Source: Ruminococcus sp.
GTDB taxonomy: Bacteria > Bacillota > Clostridia > Lachnospirales > Lachnospiraceae
Length of the DNA stretch: 64,000 nucleotides
Assembly: GCA_013911065.1 (NCBI GenBank)
Contig: JACERV010000010.1
Location: forward strand, 62,001-126,000
Direction: 5' to 3'
Of this stretch, positions 43,617 to 52,688 are shown one piece after another. Below the pieces are notes generated by a model that saw only the letters and a program-made list of their open reading frames with translations, was not told where the DNA came from and did not search any database. Within the stretch, counting starts at the first letter, position 1. The number at the start of each line of letters is the position of its first letter. The position numbers and the translations under genes were made by a program.

Positions 43617-44030
43617 TATAGCCTCTTTTATTGCATCCAGGATTACCTGAGAGGTGTAAGGTGTATCTTTGGAGAGGGATATATCCTCCAGAGATTGTTT
43701 CTCGTAGACCTGATCGGCGATATCCTCAATAGCAGGCTGGATAAGCGGAAATACAGTCGTCATAGCCTCATCCAGATTGGAAAAGCGTATAGAGTTGATA
43801 TGAGCCTCATCTACCGATACTTCAACTTCCAGATTTGTGTTGTTTAAGGTCAGCGTGGAAGTATAGATGCCCGGAGTGTATTGTTTTTTCGCGTCTGCAC
43901 CTTTATCCTTCCCTCCCGGGCGGAACATGACAACCAGTAAAATTACCAGCAGTATGCCAAGTGCCACGAAGACAGTAGTATAGATAATTTCTTTCATGTG
44001 CAGAACGATAATTTTAGTTTTGGAACCCAT
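43596..44030 (-). CDS. Membrane-anchored protein with an FMN-binding-like domain
   Basis: A 144-residue product with an N-terminal hydrophobic segment (about 12-36), a short charged linker, and a domain of about 95 residues beginning QYTPGIYTSTLTLNNTNLEVEVSVDEAHI. The pattern of the GxYxxxL-strand followed by IxSI resembles small FMN-binding domains, but no conserved flavinylation motif (S/T-G-A-T) is visible, so function is open. The ATG at 44030 has GGGAGGT 7 nt upstream. It is transcribed against its neighbours and ends inside the shared terminator. Confidence 0.65.
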   Translation of the reverse strand: MGSKTKIIVLHMKEIIYTTVFVALGILLVILLVVMFRPGGKDKGADAKKQYTPGIYTSTLTLNNTNLEVEVSVDEAHINSIRFSNLDEAMTTVFPLIQPAIEDIADQVYEKQSLEDISLSKDTPYTSQVILDAIKEAITKAAVK

Positions 44031-44148
44031 TGAAGAGACCTCCCGTGTAGTCATTTTAGTTCTGGATAATGGAAGCAGAGAGAAAAACTGCCCATTTCAC
44101 TTTTTATAAGTGTATGACAGGAAATAGAAAAATATTCGTGAGTTTTGC

Positions 44149-44177
44149 GTGACAAATAGAGTGCCCTACTGTAAAAT
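44149..44177 (+). promoter_or_regulatory. Promoter of pth-mfd
   Basis: GTGACA (44149-44154), 17-nt spacer, TAAAAT (44172-44177). Confidence 0.55.
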
Positions 44178-44202
44178 GGATAAGAATGAAGAGGTGAAGC
44201 AT

Positions 44203-44781
44203 ATGTATATCATAGCAGGTCTGGGAAATCCGGACAAACAATATGAAGGTACAAGACATAATGTGGGATTTGAAGTGATAGATTCCATTGCAGAAAAATA
44301 CAATATAGCTGTAGATATAAAAAAACACCGCGCTTTTATAGGAAAGGGAATTATTGGCGGGCAAAAGGTCATCCTGGCCAAACCCCAGACTTATATGAAC
44401 CTGAGCGGAGAAAGTATTATCAGTCTTGTGGAATATTATAAAATAGATGTGGAGCAGGAACTGATTGTCATTTATGATGATGTCAGCCTTGATGTAGGAG
44501 CACTTAGAATCCGTGAAAAGGGAAGTGCAGGCGGACATAATGGAATTAAGAATATTATTGCCCACCTGGGAGGGCAGGTTTTTCCCAGAATTAAAATGGG
44601 GGTAGGTGAAAAGCCTCCCAGATATGATTTAGCAGATTATGTGCTGGGGCATTTTACGAAAGCGGAGCATGAGCTGATAGAAGAGGGCTGCAGATCTGCG
44701 GCACATGCTGTGGAAATGATAACCGCCGGGGATATAAAGGCAGCAATGAATCAGTATAACCGGAAAAAGAAGGAAGAGTAA
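44203..44781 (+). CDS. pth: Peptidyl-tRNA hydrolase
   Basis: Releases peptide from stalled peptidyl-tRNA. The 192-residue product has MYIIAGLGNPDKQYEGTRHN with the conserved Asn and the active-site His (about 20), KPQTYMNLSGES, YDDVSLDVG and GSAGGHNGIKNI. The start ATG 44203 has GAGGTGA 5 nt upstream; the frame is open 18 codons earlier but those codons overlap the promoter. mfd starts 5 nt after its stop, a common pairing in Firmicutes. Confidence 0.97.
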   Translation: MYIIAGLGNPDKQYEGTRHNVGFEVIDSIAEKYNIAVDIKKHRAFIGKGIIGGQKVILAKPQTYMNLSGESIISLVEYYKIDVEQELIVIYDDVSLDVGALRIREKGSAGGHNGIKNIIAHLGGQVFPRIKMGVGEKPPRYDLADYVLGHFTKAEHELIEEGCRSAAHAVEMITAGDIKAAMNQYNRKKKEE

Positions 44782-44786
44782 AAGAC

Positions 44787-47700
44787 ATGCAGGCTTTTTT
44801 AGCACCACTTGCCGAATTGGCAGAGTATAAAGAAATATTAGACAGACGGCGAAAGGATGAAGGAATTTTACAGATAGCAGGCTGTGTGAATTCCCAGAAA
44901 ACACATTTGATTTATTCATTGGGCGATGGTTGCTTTTATAAAATCATCGTTTTTTCCAGTGACGAAAAAGCCAAAAAGGCTTATGAAGAATACCGGTTTC
45001 TGGATGAAAATGTATATCTTTATGCAGCCCGGGATTTGTTGTTTTATCATGCCGATATCAAAGGAAAATATCTTGCAAAGCAAAGGATGGAAGTTGTGCA
45101 GGCCATCCTTGAGACAGAAGAGAGACAGGGGGCAGAGGCAGCCGGCATTACGGTGATTACAACGATAGATGCATTTTTGGATGGTATGCCGTCTTTGGAA
45201 GAGATTGCGAAACAAAAAATTCATGTGTCAGGAATCGGAAGTATTAACCTTACACAGCTACAGGAAAGACTGGTGTCCATAGGGTATGAGCGTGAGGTTG
45301 AGATTGAAGGACCGGGCCAGTTTGCTGTCAGAGGCGGGATTTTGGACATATTTCCTCTGACGGAAGAAATGCCGGTGCGCATCGAATTGTGGGGGGATGA
45401 GGTAGACTCTATCCGTACATTCGATGTAGAAAGCCAGCGCTCGGTGGAGAACCTGGATGAGGTAGATATCTATCCCGCGGCAGAATTTCTTGGAGAAGGC
45501 AAAGAAGGTGTTTCGTTTTTGGATTATTTTCCCAGGGGCAAGAGTCTTCTTTTTTTGGATGAGCCGCTGCGTCTCATAGAACGTGCCGATGAAGTAGAGG
45601 AAGAGTTCCAAAACAGCCGAAGAAACCGGGAAGAGGCCGGAATTCAGGATACAGACGATGAACTCAAGGTATTTCCTGTAAAAGACATCATAGAGAAGAT
45701 GAACCGGTATTGTGGAGTCGGGGCAACAACGCTGGAATCCAAGTGCGGCAGTTTTCATGTGCGGGAGACATACAGCCTTCAGACAAAGGGGGTAAATCCG
45801 TATAATAACAGTTTTGAAATGCTTACCAGGGATTTAAAGAGACTGAAACGCAGTGGATACCGGGTTATTTTGCTTTCGGGCTCCAGAACCCGGGCCAAGC
45901 GCCTGGCAGAGGACTTGAGAGATTATGATTTGAGCAGTTTTTACAACGAGGACATGCACCGCATTGTACAGCCAGGTGAGATTATGGTGGCTTACGGTCA
46001 CGTGTCTGAGGGATATGAATATCCCATGTTGAAGTTTATGGTGATATCGGAGACGGATATCTTCGGAAAGCAGAAGAGAAAGAAACGCCGTAAAGTCTAT
46101 GAAGGTCAGAAAATCCAGAATTTCTCAGAGCTTAAAGTGGGGGATTATGTAGTCCATGAGAACCACGGCCTGGGGGTTTACCGGGGAATTGAAAAGATAG
46201 AGGTAGACAAAATCACAAAAGATTATATGAAGATTTCCTATGCCGAAGGCGGAGCTCTTTATATTTTAGCAACACAGCTTGATTTGATCCAGAAATACGC
46301 AGGGGCCGATGCGAAGAAGCCTAAGCTGAACAAGCTGGGCGGGACACAGTGGACAAAGACCAGGAATCAGGTGCGGCAGGCAGTAAAAGCTGTAGCAAAG
46401 GACCTGGTGGAGCTTTATGCGGCAAGACAGGAGGCCCAGGGCTTTGTATATGAGCAGGATACTGTGTGGCAGAAAGAATTTGAGGAAATGTTTCCCTTTG
46501 AGGAAACAGAAGACCAGTTAGAGGCCATCGCTGATACCAAACGGGATATGGAAAGTAAAAAAATCATGGACCGGCTGATTTGCGGGGATGTGGGATATGG
46601 AAAGACGGAGATTGCAATCCGTGCCGCATTTAAAGCAGTTCAGGAAGGGAAGCAGGTTGTCTACCTGGTACCTACCACTATTCTGGCTCAGCAGCACTAT
46701 AATACATTTGTGCAGAGAATGAGGGATTTCCCGGTACGGGTGGACCTTCTCTGCCGTTTCCGCACGTCCATGCAGCAGAGAAAAACAGTGGATGACCTGA
46801 CAAAAGGGCTGGTTGATATTGTGATTGGAACTCACAGGGTTTTGTCAAAAGATGTGCAGTTTAAGGATTTAGGCCTTCTGATTATTGATGAAGAACAGCG
46901 CTTTGGTGTAACCCATAAAGAAAAAATTAAGAAACTGAGGGAAAACGTGGATGTACTGACTCTGACTGCAACACCTATTCCGAGAACACTCCATATGAGT
47001 TTGATTGGAATCCGTGACATGAGTGTTCTGGAGGAGGCTCCTATGGATAGGCTTCCGATTCAGACTTACGTTATGGAATATAACGATGAGATGGTACGTG
47101 AGGCAATCGAAAGAGAGTTGTCCAGGGGAGGGCAGGTATACTATGTTTACAACCGTGTCAGTGATATTGCAGATGTTGCAGGCAGAATCCAAAAGCTGGT
47201 GCCTGAGGCGGCGGTATCCTTCGCTCATGGTCAGATGAACGAACGTCAGCTGGAAAATATTATGTATGATTTTATCAATGGAGATATTGATGTGCTGGTA
47301 TCTACCACAATCATTGAGACAGGGCTGGATATTTCGAATGTAAATACAATGATTATCCACGATGCCGACAGGCTGGGGCTGTCCCAGCTTTATCAGCTCA
47401 GAGGAAGAGTGGGGCGTTCCAACCGGATGGCCTATGCATTTTTGCTGTACCGGAGGGATAAGCTGCTCAAGGAAGTGGCTGAAAAACGTCTGGCAGCAAT
47501 CCGGGAGTTCACAGATTTGGGCTCGGGCTTTAAAATCGCCATGCGGGACCTGGAAATCAGGGGAGCAGGAAATCTTCTCGGAGCTGAGCAGCATGGACAT
47601 ATGGAGGCTGTGGGATATGATTTGTATTGTAAAATGCTGAATGAGGCAGTGAAGCAGCTGAAAGGTGAAATGGAAGAAGATATTTATACCACTACTATGG

Positions 47701-48149
47701 ATTTGAATATCGATGCCTATATTCCGGAATCTTATATTCCAAATGAATATCAGAAACTGGATATCTATAAGAGGATTGCAAGTATAGAGAATGAAGAGGA
47801 AATGGACGACATGATTGAAGAGCTGATTGACCGTTTTGGGGATATACCAAAGAAAGTACAGCAGCTTCTGAATATTGCAGGCCTAAAAGCACTTGCTCAT
47901 TCTTCTTATGTAACAGCAGTAGAGCAAAAAGGGGACTCCTACCAGTTTACTATGTATGAAAAAGCCAGAGTACAGCCCCAGAGGATTCCCGGTCTCTTGA
48001 AAGTATACAATGGAAGTCTGATATTTAAGGCAGAAACGCCGCCTTATTTTCTTTATCAAAAAAAGGGATATAACAAAAAAGAGAAAGATGAAAATGTACT
48101 GGAGCTGGTGAAAAAGCTGTTAAATGACATAAAAGGCTTGTTAGAATAA
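44787..48149 (+). CDS. mfd: Transcription-repair coupling factor Mfd
   Basis: ATP-driven translocase that removes stalled RNA polymerase at DNA damage and recruits UvrA. The 1120-residue product shows the UvrB-like N-terminal part (FAVRGGILDIFPL about 172-184), the RNA polymerase-interacting domain (LKVGDYVVHENHGLGVYRG near 450), Walker A GDVGYGKTE near 600, DEEQRFG near 705, TATPIPRT, and the C-terminal helicase lobe with QLRGRVGR. The TRCF domain follows. Length is usual. It is probably co-transcribed with pth. Confidence 0.97.
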   Translation: MQAFLAPLAELAEYKEILDRRRKDEGILQIAGCVNSQKTHLIYSLGDGCFYKIIVFSSDEKAKKAYEEYRFLDENVYLYAARDLLFYHADIKGKYLAKQRMEVVQAILETEERQGAEAAGITVITTIDAFLDGMPSLEEIAKQKIHVSGIGSINLTQLQERLVSIGYEREVEIEGPGQFAVRGGILDIFPLTEEMPVRIELWGDEVDSIRTFDVESQRSVENLDEVDIYPAAEFLGEGKEGVSFLDYFPRGKSLLFLDEPLRLIERADEVEEEFQNSRRNREEAGIQDTDDELKVFPVKDIIEKMNRYCGVGATTLESKCGSFHVRETYSLQTKGVNPYNNSFEMLTRDLKRLKRSGYRVILLSGSRTRAKRLAEDLRDYDLSSFYNEDMHRIVQPGEIMVAYGHVSEGYEYPMLKFMVISETDIFGKQKRKKRRKVYEGQKIQNFSELKVGDYVVHENHGLGVYRGIEKIEVDKITKDYMKISYAEGGALYILATQLDLIQKYAGADAKKPKLNKLGGTQWTKTRNQVRQAVKAVAKDLVELYAARQEAQGFVYEQDTVWQKEFEEMFPFEETEDQLEAIADTKRDMESKKIMDRLICGDVGYGKTEIAIRAAFKAVQEGKQVVYLVPTTILAQQHYNTFVQRMRDFPVRVDLLCRFRTSMQQRKTVDDLTKGLVDIVIGTHRVLSKDVQFKDLGLLIIDEEQRFGVTHKEKIKKLRENVDVLTLTATPIPRTLHMSLIGIRDMSVLEEAPMDRLPIQTYVMEYNDEMVREAIERELSRGGQVYYVYNRVSDIADVAGRIQKLVPEAAVSFAHGQMNERQLENIMYDFINGDIDVLVSTTIIETGLDISNVNTMIIHDADRLGLSQLYQLRGRVGRSNRMAYAFLLYRRDKLLKEVAEKRLAAIREFTDLGSGFKIAMRDLEIRGAGNLLGAEQHGHMEAVGYDLYCKMLNEAVKQLKGEMEEDIYTTTMDLNIDAYIPESYIPNEYQKLDIYKRIASIENEEEMDDMIEELIDRFGDIPKKVQQLLNIAGLKALAHSSYVTAVEQKGDSYQFTMYEKARVQPQRIPGLLKVYNGSLIFKAETPPYFLYQKKGYNKKEKDENVLELVKKLLNDIKGLLE

Positions 48150-48166
48150 GAAAAACGGGATATAAT
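48138..48166 (+). promoter_or_regulatory. Promoter of the foldase gene
   Basis: TTGTTA (48138-48143), 17-nt spacer, TATAAT (48161-48166). The -35 lies inside the end of mfd. Confidence 0.7.
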
Positions 48167-48198
48167 GGTAAAGTTAAAACATACGCAGGAGGATGTTT

Positions 48199-49272
48199 AT
48201 GGGACAGTTCAGAAAAAGATTGATAATTACAGCGGCGGCAGGTATCTTTGCAGTATCATCTCTGATGGGATGCAGCAGCCGTTCTATGGATAATGAAGCG
48301 ATAGTTGCGGAAGTAGGAGGCGAAAAGATTTCACTGGGCGTTGCAAACTTTTATGCCAGAATGCAGCAGGCACAATATGAGTCATATTATGCTAGTTTTC
48401 TGGGTACGGCCGGAGAAGAGATGTGGACCCAGGATATGGGGGATGGAAAGACCTACGAAGAGACAACAAAGAAAAATGTACTGAAAGCTTTGGAAGATTT
48501 GTATCTCCTGAAGCAGCATGCTGCAGATTATGAGGCTGTACTGACAGAAGAAGATGAAAAAGCAATTGATAAGGCTGTCAGCCTTTTTGTGGAAGGCAAC
48601 ACTTTGGAAGGAAAAGAAGCAGTATCAGGAGAAGAGAAGTATGTGAAGACATTTCTGGAACTTGCTACGATTCAAAGCCGGATGGACGGGCCAATGAAGG
48701 AAGGCGTGGATGAAGAAGTCTCAGAAGAAGAGGCTGCTCAGAAGAGTATACAATATGTATTTTTCTCTTATACGAAATCCGCTGATGACGGCAATACAGA
48801 GCAAATGTCTGATGATGAGAAAGCTGCACTTAAGAAAACCGCACAGGAATTTGCGGAGAATATAAAGAACGGTGAGGATATGGAAGCAGCTGCGGCTGAG
48901 AAAGACCAAAAGGTGCTGACGGCATCTTTTGACTCAAAATCCACATCACCGTCTCCAGATCTGATAGAAGCGGCTGATGCACTGGAAAAAGAAGGTGATG
49001 TAACGGATATTGTAGAGACTGATAACGGTATTTACGTTGCAAAACTCACCAGCATGCTGGACCGGGAAGCTACAGACGCAAAGAAGACATCTATTGTGGA
49101 AGAGCGGAAACAGAAACAGTATGATTCTCTGCTGGAAGACTGGAGAAAAGCTACAGATATTAAAGAGCATAAAAGCGTATGGAAGAAGGTAAGTTTTATC
49201 GACCAGGGTGTTTCCATCAAAGAGAATACAGAGGAATCTGCCGACAAAACAACGAGCGAATCTGATAAGTAA
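48199..49272 (+). CDS. PrsA-like peptidyl-prolyl isomerase lipoprotein
   Basis: Extracellular foldase anchored in the membrane. The 357-residue product has a signal peptide with lipobox LMGC, a SurA/PrsA-type N-terminal chaperone region (VAEVGGEKISLGVANFYARM), a central parvulin-like region (SIQYVFFSYTKSADDG, through AKLTSMLDREAT) and a polar C-terminal tail. The isomerase part is divergent, so catalytic activity is uncertain. ATG 48199 is chosen because AGGAGG ends 6 nt before it; an ATG 6 nt upstream directly abuts that site. Confidence 0.8.
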   Translation: MGQFRKRLIITAAAGIFAVSSLMGCSSRSMDNEAIVAEVGGEKISLGVANFYARMQQAQYESYYASFLGTAGEEMWTQDMGDGKTYEETTKKNVLKALEDLYLLKQHAADYEAVLTEEDEKAIDKAVSLFVEGNTLEGKEAVSGEEKYVKTFLELATIQSRMDGPMKEGVDEEVSEEEAAQKSIQYVFFSYTKSADDGNTEQMSDDEKAALKKTAQEFAENIKNGEDMEAAAAEKDQKVLTASFDSKSTSPSPDLIEAADALEKEGDVTDIVETDNGIYVAKLTSMLDREATDAKKTSIVEERKQKQYDSLLEDWRKATDIKEHKSVWKKVSFIDQGVSIKENTEESADKTTSESDK

Positions 49273-49291
49273 ACGAATGGGGCAGTTTTAT

Positions 49292-49409
49292 CCAAAGTCA
49301 AATACTTCGCGGCAGTTGCCAAGATTAAGCGGGCTTGACTTTGGCTCGTTGCCCGGGGGAATAAATGAGACTCATGTACGGTGTATTTGCCGTGCATGAG
49401 CCTCATTTT
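49292..49409 (+). other. Two large inverted repeats before mntP
   Basis: CCAAAGTCAA (49292-49301)/TTGACTTTGG (49335-49344) is a perfect 10-bp stem around a 33-nt loop. Next, AATGAG-a-CTCATG-t-ACGG (49364-49381) pairs with its partner (49390-49407), 17 pairs with one mismatch and an 8-nt loop, followed by a short T-run. The second may be a terminator for the foldase gene or a switchable one for mntP. Confidence 0.55.
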
Positions 49410-49476
49410 GCGTTTCTTGTAAGACACAGAAACCTGCGGCACAGACCTGAAATTTACTTACATAGGAGGAATACAA

Positions 49477-50040
49477 ATGGGAATAATGGAATTATTTTTG
49501 CTGGCTTCAGGGCTGTCAATGGATGCGTTTGCAGTGTCTGTCTGTAAGGGCCTGGCGATGCCGGGGATTACCGTAAAAAAAGCGTCTGTAGTAGGCGTAT
49601 GGTTCGGCGGGTTCCAGGCATTGATGCCCCTGCTTGGATATTTTCTTGGTACACAGTTTAAAGATAAAATTACAGACATTGACCACTGGATTATATTTAT
49701 CCTGCTTGGTATCATCGGTTTTAACATGATCCGGGAAGCATTGTCAGGAGAATGTGAGGCCACCAATGACGCACTGGATATAAAAACAATGTTTGTGCTT
49801 GCTGTAGCCACCAGCATTGATGCTCTGGCTGTGGGAATTACATTTGCATTCCTTAATGTGAAGATTTTTTCTGCCGTATCCTTTATTGGTGTGACTACAT
49901 TTATTTTATCGGCCGCAGGTGTTAAAATTGGAAATGTATTCGGGACAAAATATAAGGCAAAGGCAGAGCTGGCAGGCGGAGTTATTCTGATATTGCTGGG
50001 AACAAAGATATTGCTGGAACATCTTGGCTTGCTTTTATAA
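49477..50040 (+). CDS. mntP: Manganese efflux pump MntP
   Basis: Membrane exporter of Mn2+. The 187-residue product has six hydrophobic segments and two copies of the acidic signature, [16 protein letters not shown] near the start and [15 protein letters not shown] in the second half, the internal repeat typical of the family. GGAGG lies before the ATG. Its leader has large inverted repeats. The convergent minus-strand gene ends 2 nt after it. Confidence 0.93.
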   Translation: MGIMELFLLASGLSMDAFAVSVCKGLAMPGITVKKASVVGVWFGGFQALMPLLGYFLGTQFKDKITDIDHWIIFILLGIIGFNMIREALSGECEATNDALDIKTMFVLAVATSIDALAVGITFAFLNVKIFSAVSFIGVTTFILSAAGVKIGNVFGTKYKAKAELAGGVILILLGTKILLEHLGLLL

Positions 50041-50041
50041 G

Positions 50042-50914
50042 TCAGAAGTCCCAGCACCCATCAATCACTTCTCTTGCTACATAAAGGGAACGGTCCTCCC
50101 TTGTACGCAGTGTCCATTTTACAAGTGTCAGCTGCCGTTCTTGTATTTCAATACAAGTAATGCATCTGGGATGCACGCAGCTCCCGGTATTGAAATAGGG
50201 GAATTCATTTGATCCTAACATGGGCCTGTGGGTATGACCCGCAACCAGAATCTTCTTCTCCTTGCTGGCCCAGTCCGATAGACGTTTTTCTATCTTTTTT
50301 TTCTGTGTATAGCTTCTGGCTGCACTTGTCGGATCGGATACACCCACGGCCTCTAAAGGCTTCCAGAGATACCGGACAAGAAATCTGCTTACAGGACTTA
50401 AATTGTTATTCAAAAAATCTGCCTGATGCCCATGTATCAGGTACAAATCATTTCCATGTTCCATATCTCTTAAAATCAGACTTTGCATATAGCATATATC
50501 GGGAAACAGCGGGACTTCGGATATCTGACCACTGACATGGTAAGTGGAACAATGCCGTTTGCAGTAACCACACCGCTTCTTACTTAGATCATGGTTTCCA
50601 TAAAGCATGAACAGACGGTTTTTATTCTTATATTTGGCCAGCAGCCAGAATACATTGCTGTGTATGTCAATGATTCTTGCAAAGGAACGGTTTTCCCACA
50701 GTTCATCTCCATCCCCCAGTTCAATATAAGTGTATCCTTTTTCATAATAATAGTTCAGTGCGGCAAAATAGAGATTCTGGTTTTTTAGAAAATTATCATT
50801 GTGGTTGCCGGTGCCCCTGTGACAGTCACTCATAAGTACAAAGCGGGAAGTGCTGTACAGGGGAACTTCCAAGGCATCTTCAAAAGCACGGGAAATACGT
50901 TTATACCAACTCAT
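50042..50914 (-). CDS. Calcineurin-like metallophosphoesterase
   Basis: Two-metal phosphoesterase fold, probably cytoplasmic. The 290-residue product has LMSDCHRGTGNHNDNF, GDGDELWE, YGNHD and AGHTHRP in family order. The spacing resembles UDP-diacylglucosamine hydrolase-like and Ser/Thr-phosphatase-like groups, but a Gram-positive host makes the lipid A role unlikely; substrate unknown. The start at 50914 overlaps the stop of the upstream gene by 4 nt (ATGA), implying coupling; in-frame ATGs at 50920 and 50926 are possible. Confidence 0.85.
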   Translation of the reverse strand: MSWYKRISRAFEDALEVPLYSTSRFVLMSDCHRGTGNHNDNFLKNQNLYFAALNYYYEKGYTYIELGDGDELWENRSFARIIDIHSNVFWLLAKYKNKNRLFMLYGNHDLSKKRCGYCKRHCSTYHVSGQISEVPLFPDICYMQSLILRDMEHGNDLYLIHGHQADFLNNNLSPVSRFLVRYLWKPLEAVGVSDPTSAARSYTQKKKIEKRLSDWASKEKKILVAGHTHRPMLGSNEFPYFNTGSCVHPRCITCIEIQERQLTLVKWTLRTREDRSLYVAREVIDGCWDF

Positions 50915-51807
50915 GAGCATCCCCATCTCTTTCTTCTGAACTTTCTGATACGAAGTATTTTTCGAAAAATAGGGGGCATAAAGTAATACAGATATAACAT
51001 CCGGTCCACGGTCATATCAAAAGGACTTGTTATCCATAGATAGAGACGGCAAAATATTCTGGATTTCCAAAGCACATAGCTTTGTACCCAGGAGTCCCAT
51101 GGAACACTTGGAACACTCTTGGGTTCCGTGAAGTAGAATTGTACAGTGCTGCTATAAACCAGCAGTTCACTGTTCTTATAGCCAAGCCTGTCAAGAGCAG
51201 CGGTAAAAGCATGGCACATATCTTCATCAGGAAAGGTTATGGTAATCTCTAGATTCAAGTCTTCCGGCTGGTTGGAAACTCCTGTCATAAAACCTGCCAG
51301 CCACCAATGGGGCTTGTAAATGCTGAAAAGAGTTCCGTTAGAATCTATCAGGCGCAGTTTTATAGGAAGCATTTCTTCCTGAGGGACAGCATGGAAGATT
51401 GTCTGCGGTCTCAGTGCCGGGGGGACAACAGAGTCCGCGCAGTAGATTCCAGCTTCTGCTCCGGTATAAATACCATATTGCCCCTTCCAGAACTTAATCA
51501 GCCAGGTTTTACCATGGTAATTGAAATATACCGGTTCACAGTCAAAGACCATATTCAGAGAAAGGGCTGCCAGATCGTAAAAATCTCCATATCCAAGCTT
51601 TCTCTGCCATGCATCGGTCCGGGCAGCAAACACATCCTGAACGAATAAGTAAGAGAAGCCGAAGGGCCGCGCCAATTCACTCAGCAGACTGCATTTCTCA
51701 AAATAAGGCATTTCATAAACTTTTCTTCGGATGTATTTTCTTCTGCGCCGGAGCAGCAAAAAAAGAAGAACCAATAATACAATCAAACCGGGAATAATGA
51801 TATACAT
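50911..51807 (-). CDS. Membrane-anchored protein, resembles the DUF4474 group
   Basis: A 298-residue product with an N-terminal membrane segment (about 3-19) directly followed by RRRRKYIRRK, so it is anchored with the main part in the cytoplasm. The core has PFGFSYLFVQDVFAARTDAWQ split over about 48-70, then LNMVFDCEPVYFNYHGKTW and WWLAGFMTGV. From memory this matches proteins labelled DUF4474 in Clostridia; function unknown. It is coupled to the metallophosphoesterase by an ATGA overlap. Confidence 0.7.
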   Translation of the reverse strand: MYIIIPGLIVLLVLLFLLLRRRRKYIRRKVYEMPYFEKCSLLSELARPFGFSYLFVQDVFAARTDAWQRKLGYGDFYDLAALSLNMVFDCEPVYFNYHGKTWLIKFWKGQYGIYTGAEAGIYCADSVVPPALRPQTIFHAVPQEEMLPIKLRLIDSNGTLFSIYKPHWWLAGFMTGVSNQPEDLNLEITITFPDEDMCHAFTAALDRLGYKNSELLVYSSTVQFYFTEPKSVPSVPWDSWVQSYVLWKSRIFCRLYLWITSPFDMTVDRMLYLYYFMPPIFRKILRIRKFRRKRWGCS

Positions 51808-51860
51808 ACTAAAATTCCTAAAGCTGTTCTTCCTATACTATATGCAGAATCTTATAAACC

Positions 51861-52005
51861 GTGTATCTGTTCAGAGCCATGAACGGATACACCGCAAGCC
51901 CCATCGCCAAAGGCGATGGGGCTTGTTATTGCATGCTTAATGTTTTCACAGGTCCTGTGCAGTAAATGCACAGTCCTGTACGGAACAGTTACAAAACTGT
52001 GACCA
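51861..52005 (-). other. Densely structured gap between two minus-strand genes
   Basis: The gap 51808-52030 holds at least four stems: GTGTATC/GATACAC (51861-51892) with inner GTTC/GAAC; a perfect 14-bp GC-rich stem with AAA loop (51895-51908/51912-51925); CTGTGC/GCACAG (about 51955-51973); and ACAGTT/AACTGT (about 51986-52000). No reading frame of note. It could be two terminators or a small structured RNA; I cannot tell. Confidence 0.5.
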
Positions 52006-52030
52006 CTTCCCGGCACAGCCGAAACCGTAA

Positions 52031-52516
52031 TTAAATATATTCTAACTTCTCAAAATACTGCATCAGGATATCAGCACAGTTCTCAACCCCAAGTTTGGAA
52101 GTGTCAAGTATCATATGGTAGTCGTTTACATCTCCCCAGGTTTTTCCTACATGTTCATAATAATACGCAGCACGTTCTTCATCTGTATGCTCCACCTTCT
52201 CACGGGCATCCTCGTAGGAGAGAGATTCGAGCTCCATGATTCTATATATGCGGTCCTCTTTGTCTGCATAAACGAAAATGTTCAGAACATTCATTTTGTC
52301 CTTCAGGATATCCGAAGCACAGCGGCCAAGGATGATGCAGGGATTGGCAGCAAGTTCACGGATAGCTTCCGCTTCGGTATCATACATGTGGGCACCAATC
52401 TGTTGTTCAATATATGCTTTGTCATATACAGGGATATCCAGCCGTTCGGAAAGCTCTTTTGCAATCACACTTGCACCGGTGCCGAAACGGCGGCTCATGG
52501 TAATTACTAATTTCAT
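52031..52516 (-). CDS. Cytidylate kinase-like protein
   Basis: P-loop kinase of the cytidylate kinase-like family common in gut Clostridia. The 161-residue product starts MKLVITMSRRFGTGASVIAKEL, where RRFGTGAS occupies the place of the Walker A loop, and has ILGRCASDIL and DRIYRIMELE. It is much shorter than true CMP kinases (about 220 residues) and lacks the usual NMP-binding insert, so nucleotide phosphorylation is doubtful. AAGGAGG lies 7 nt before the ATG. Confidence 0.82.
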   Translation of the reverse strand: MKLVITMSRRFGTGASVIAKELSERLDIPVYDKAYIEQQIGAHMYDTEAEAIRELAANPCIILGRCASDILKDKMNVLNIFVYADKEDRIYRIMELESLSYEDAREKVEHTDEERAAYYYEHVGKTWGDVNDYHMILDTSKLGVENCADILMQYFEKLEYI

Positions 52517-52627
52517 GTGAATTCCTCCTTCGTGTATGCGATTAAGTTTTATGTAAATACTTTGTTTTTCTTATTATAACATTAATCCAGAAGAGGGAAA
52601 AGGAAAAAAAGAAAATTGCCCGGAGGG

Positions 52628-52657
52628 TTTGCATAATGGTTCCGCAGGTATTATAAT
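52628..52657 (+). promoter_or_regulatory. Promoter upstream of the 52689 gene
   Basis: TTTGCA (52628-52633), 18-nt spacer, TATAAT (52652-52657), about 30 nt before the start codon. Confidence 0.6.
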
Positions 52658-52688
52658 AAGCAGTATCCGATTTGAAAGGGGACGTGCC

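Noticed and set aside
43533-43847. Plus-strand frame of 104 codons opposite the gene at 43596-44030
   Set aside because: It crosses a strong bidirectional terminator and lies antisense to a better-supported gene with a good ribosome site.
49273-49476. yybP-ykoY manganese riboswitch before mntP
   Set aside because: The conserved GGGGAGTA-type loop and its partner loop are not present as far as I can see.
50042-50914. UDP-2,3-diacylglucosamine hydrolase (LpxH)
   Set aside because: The fold is similar but a Gram-positive host has no lipid A, so only metallophosphoesterase is supported.
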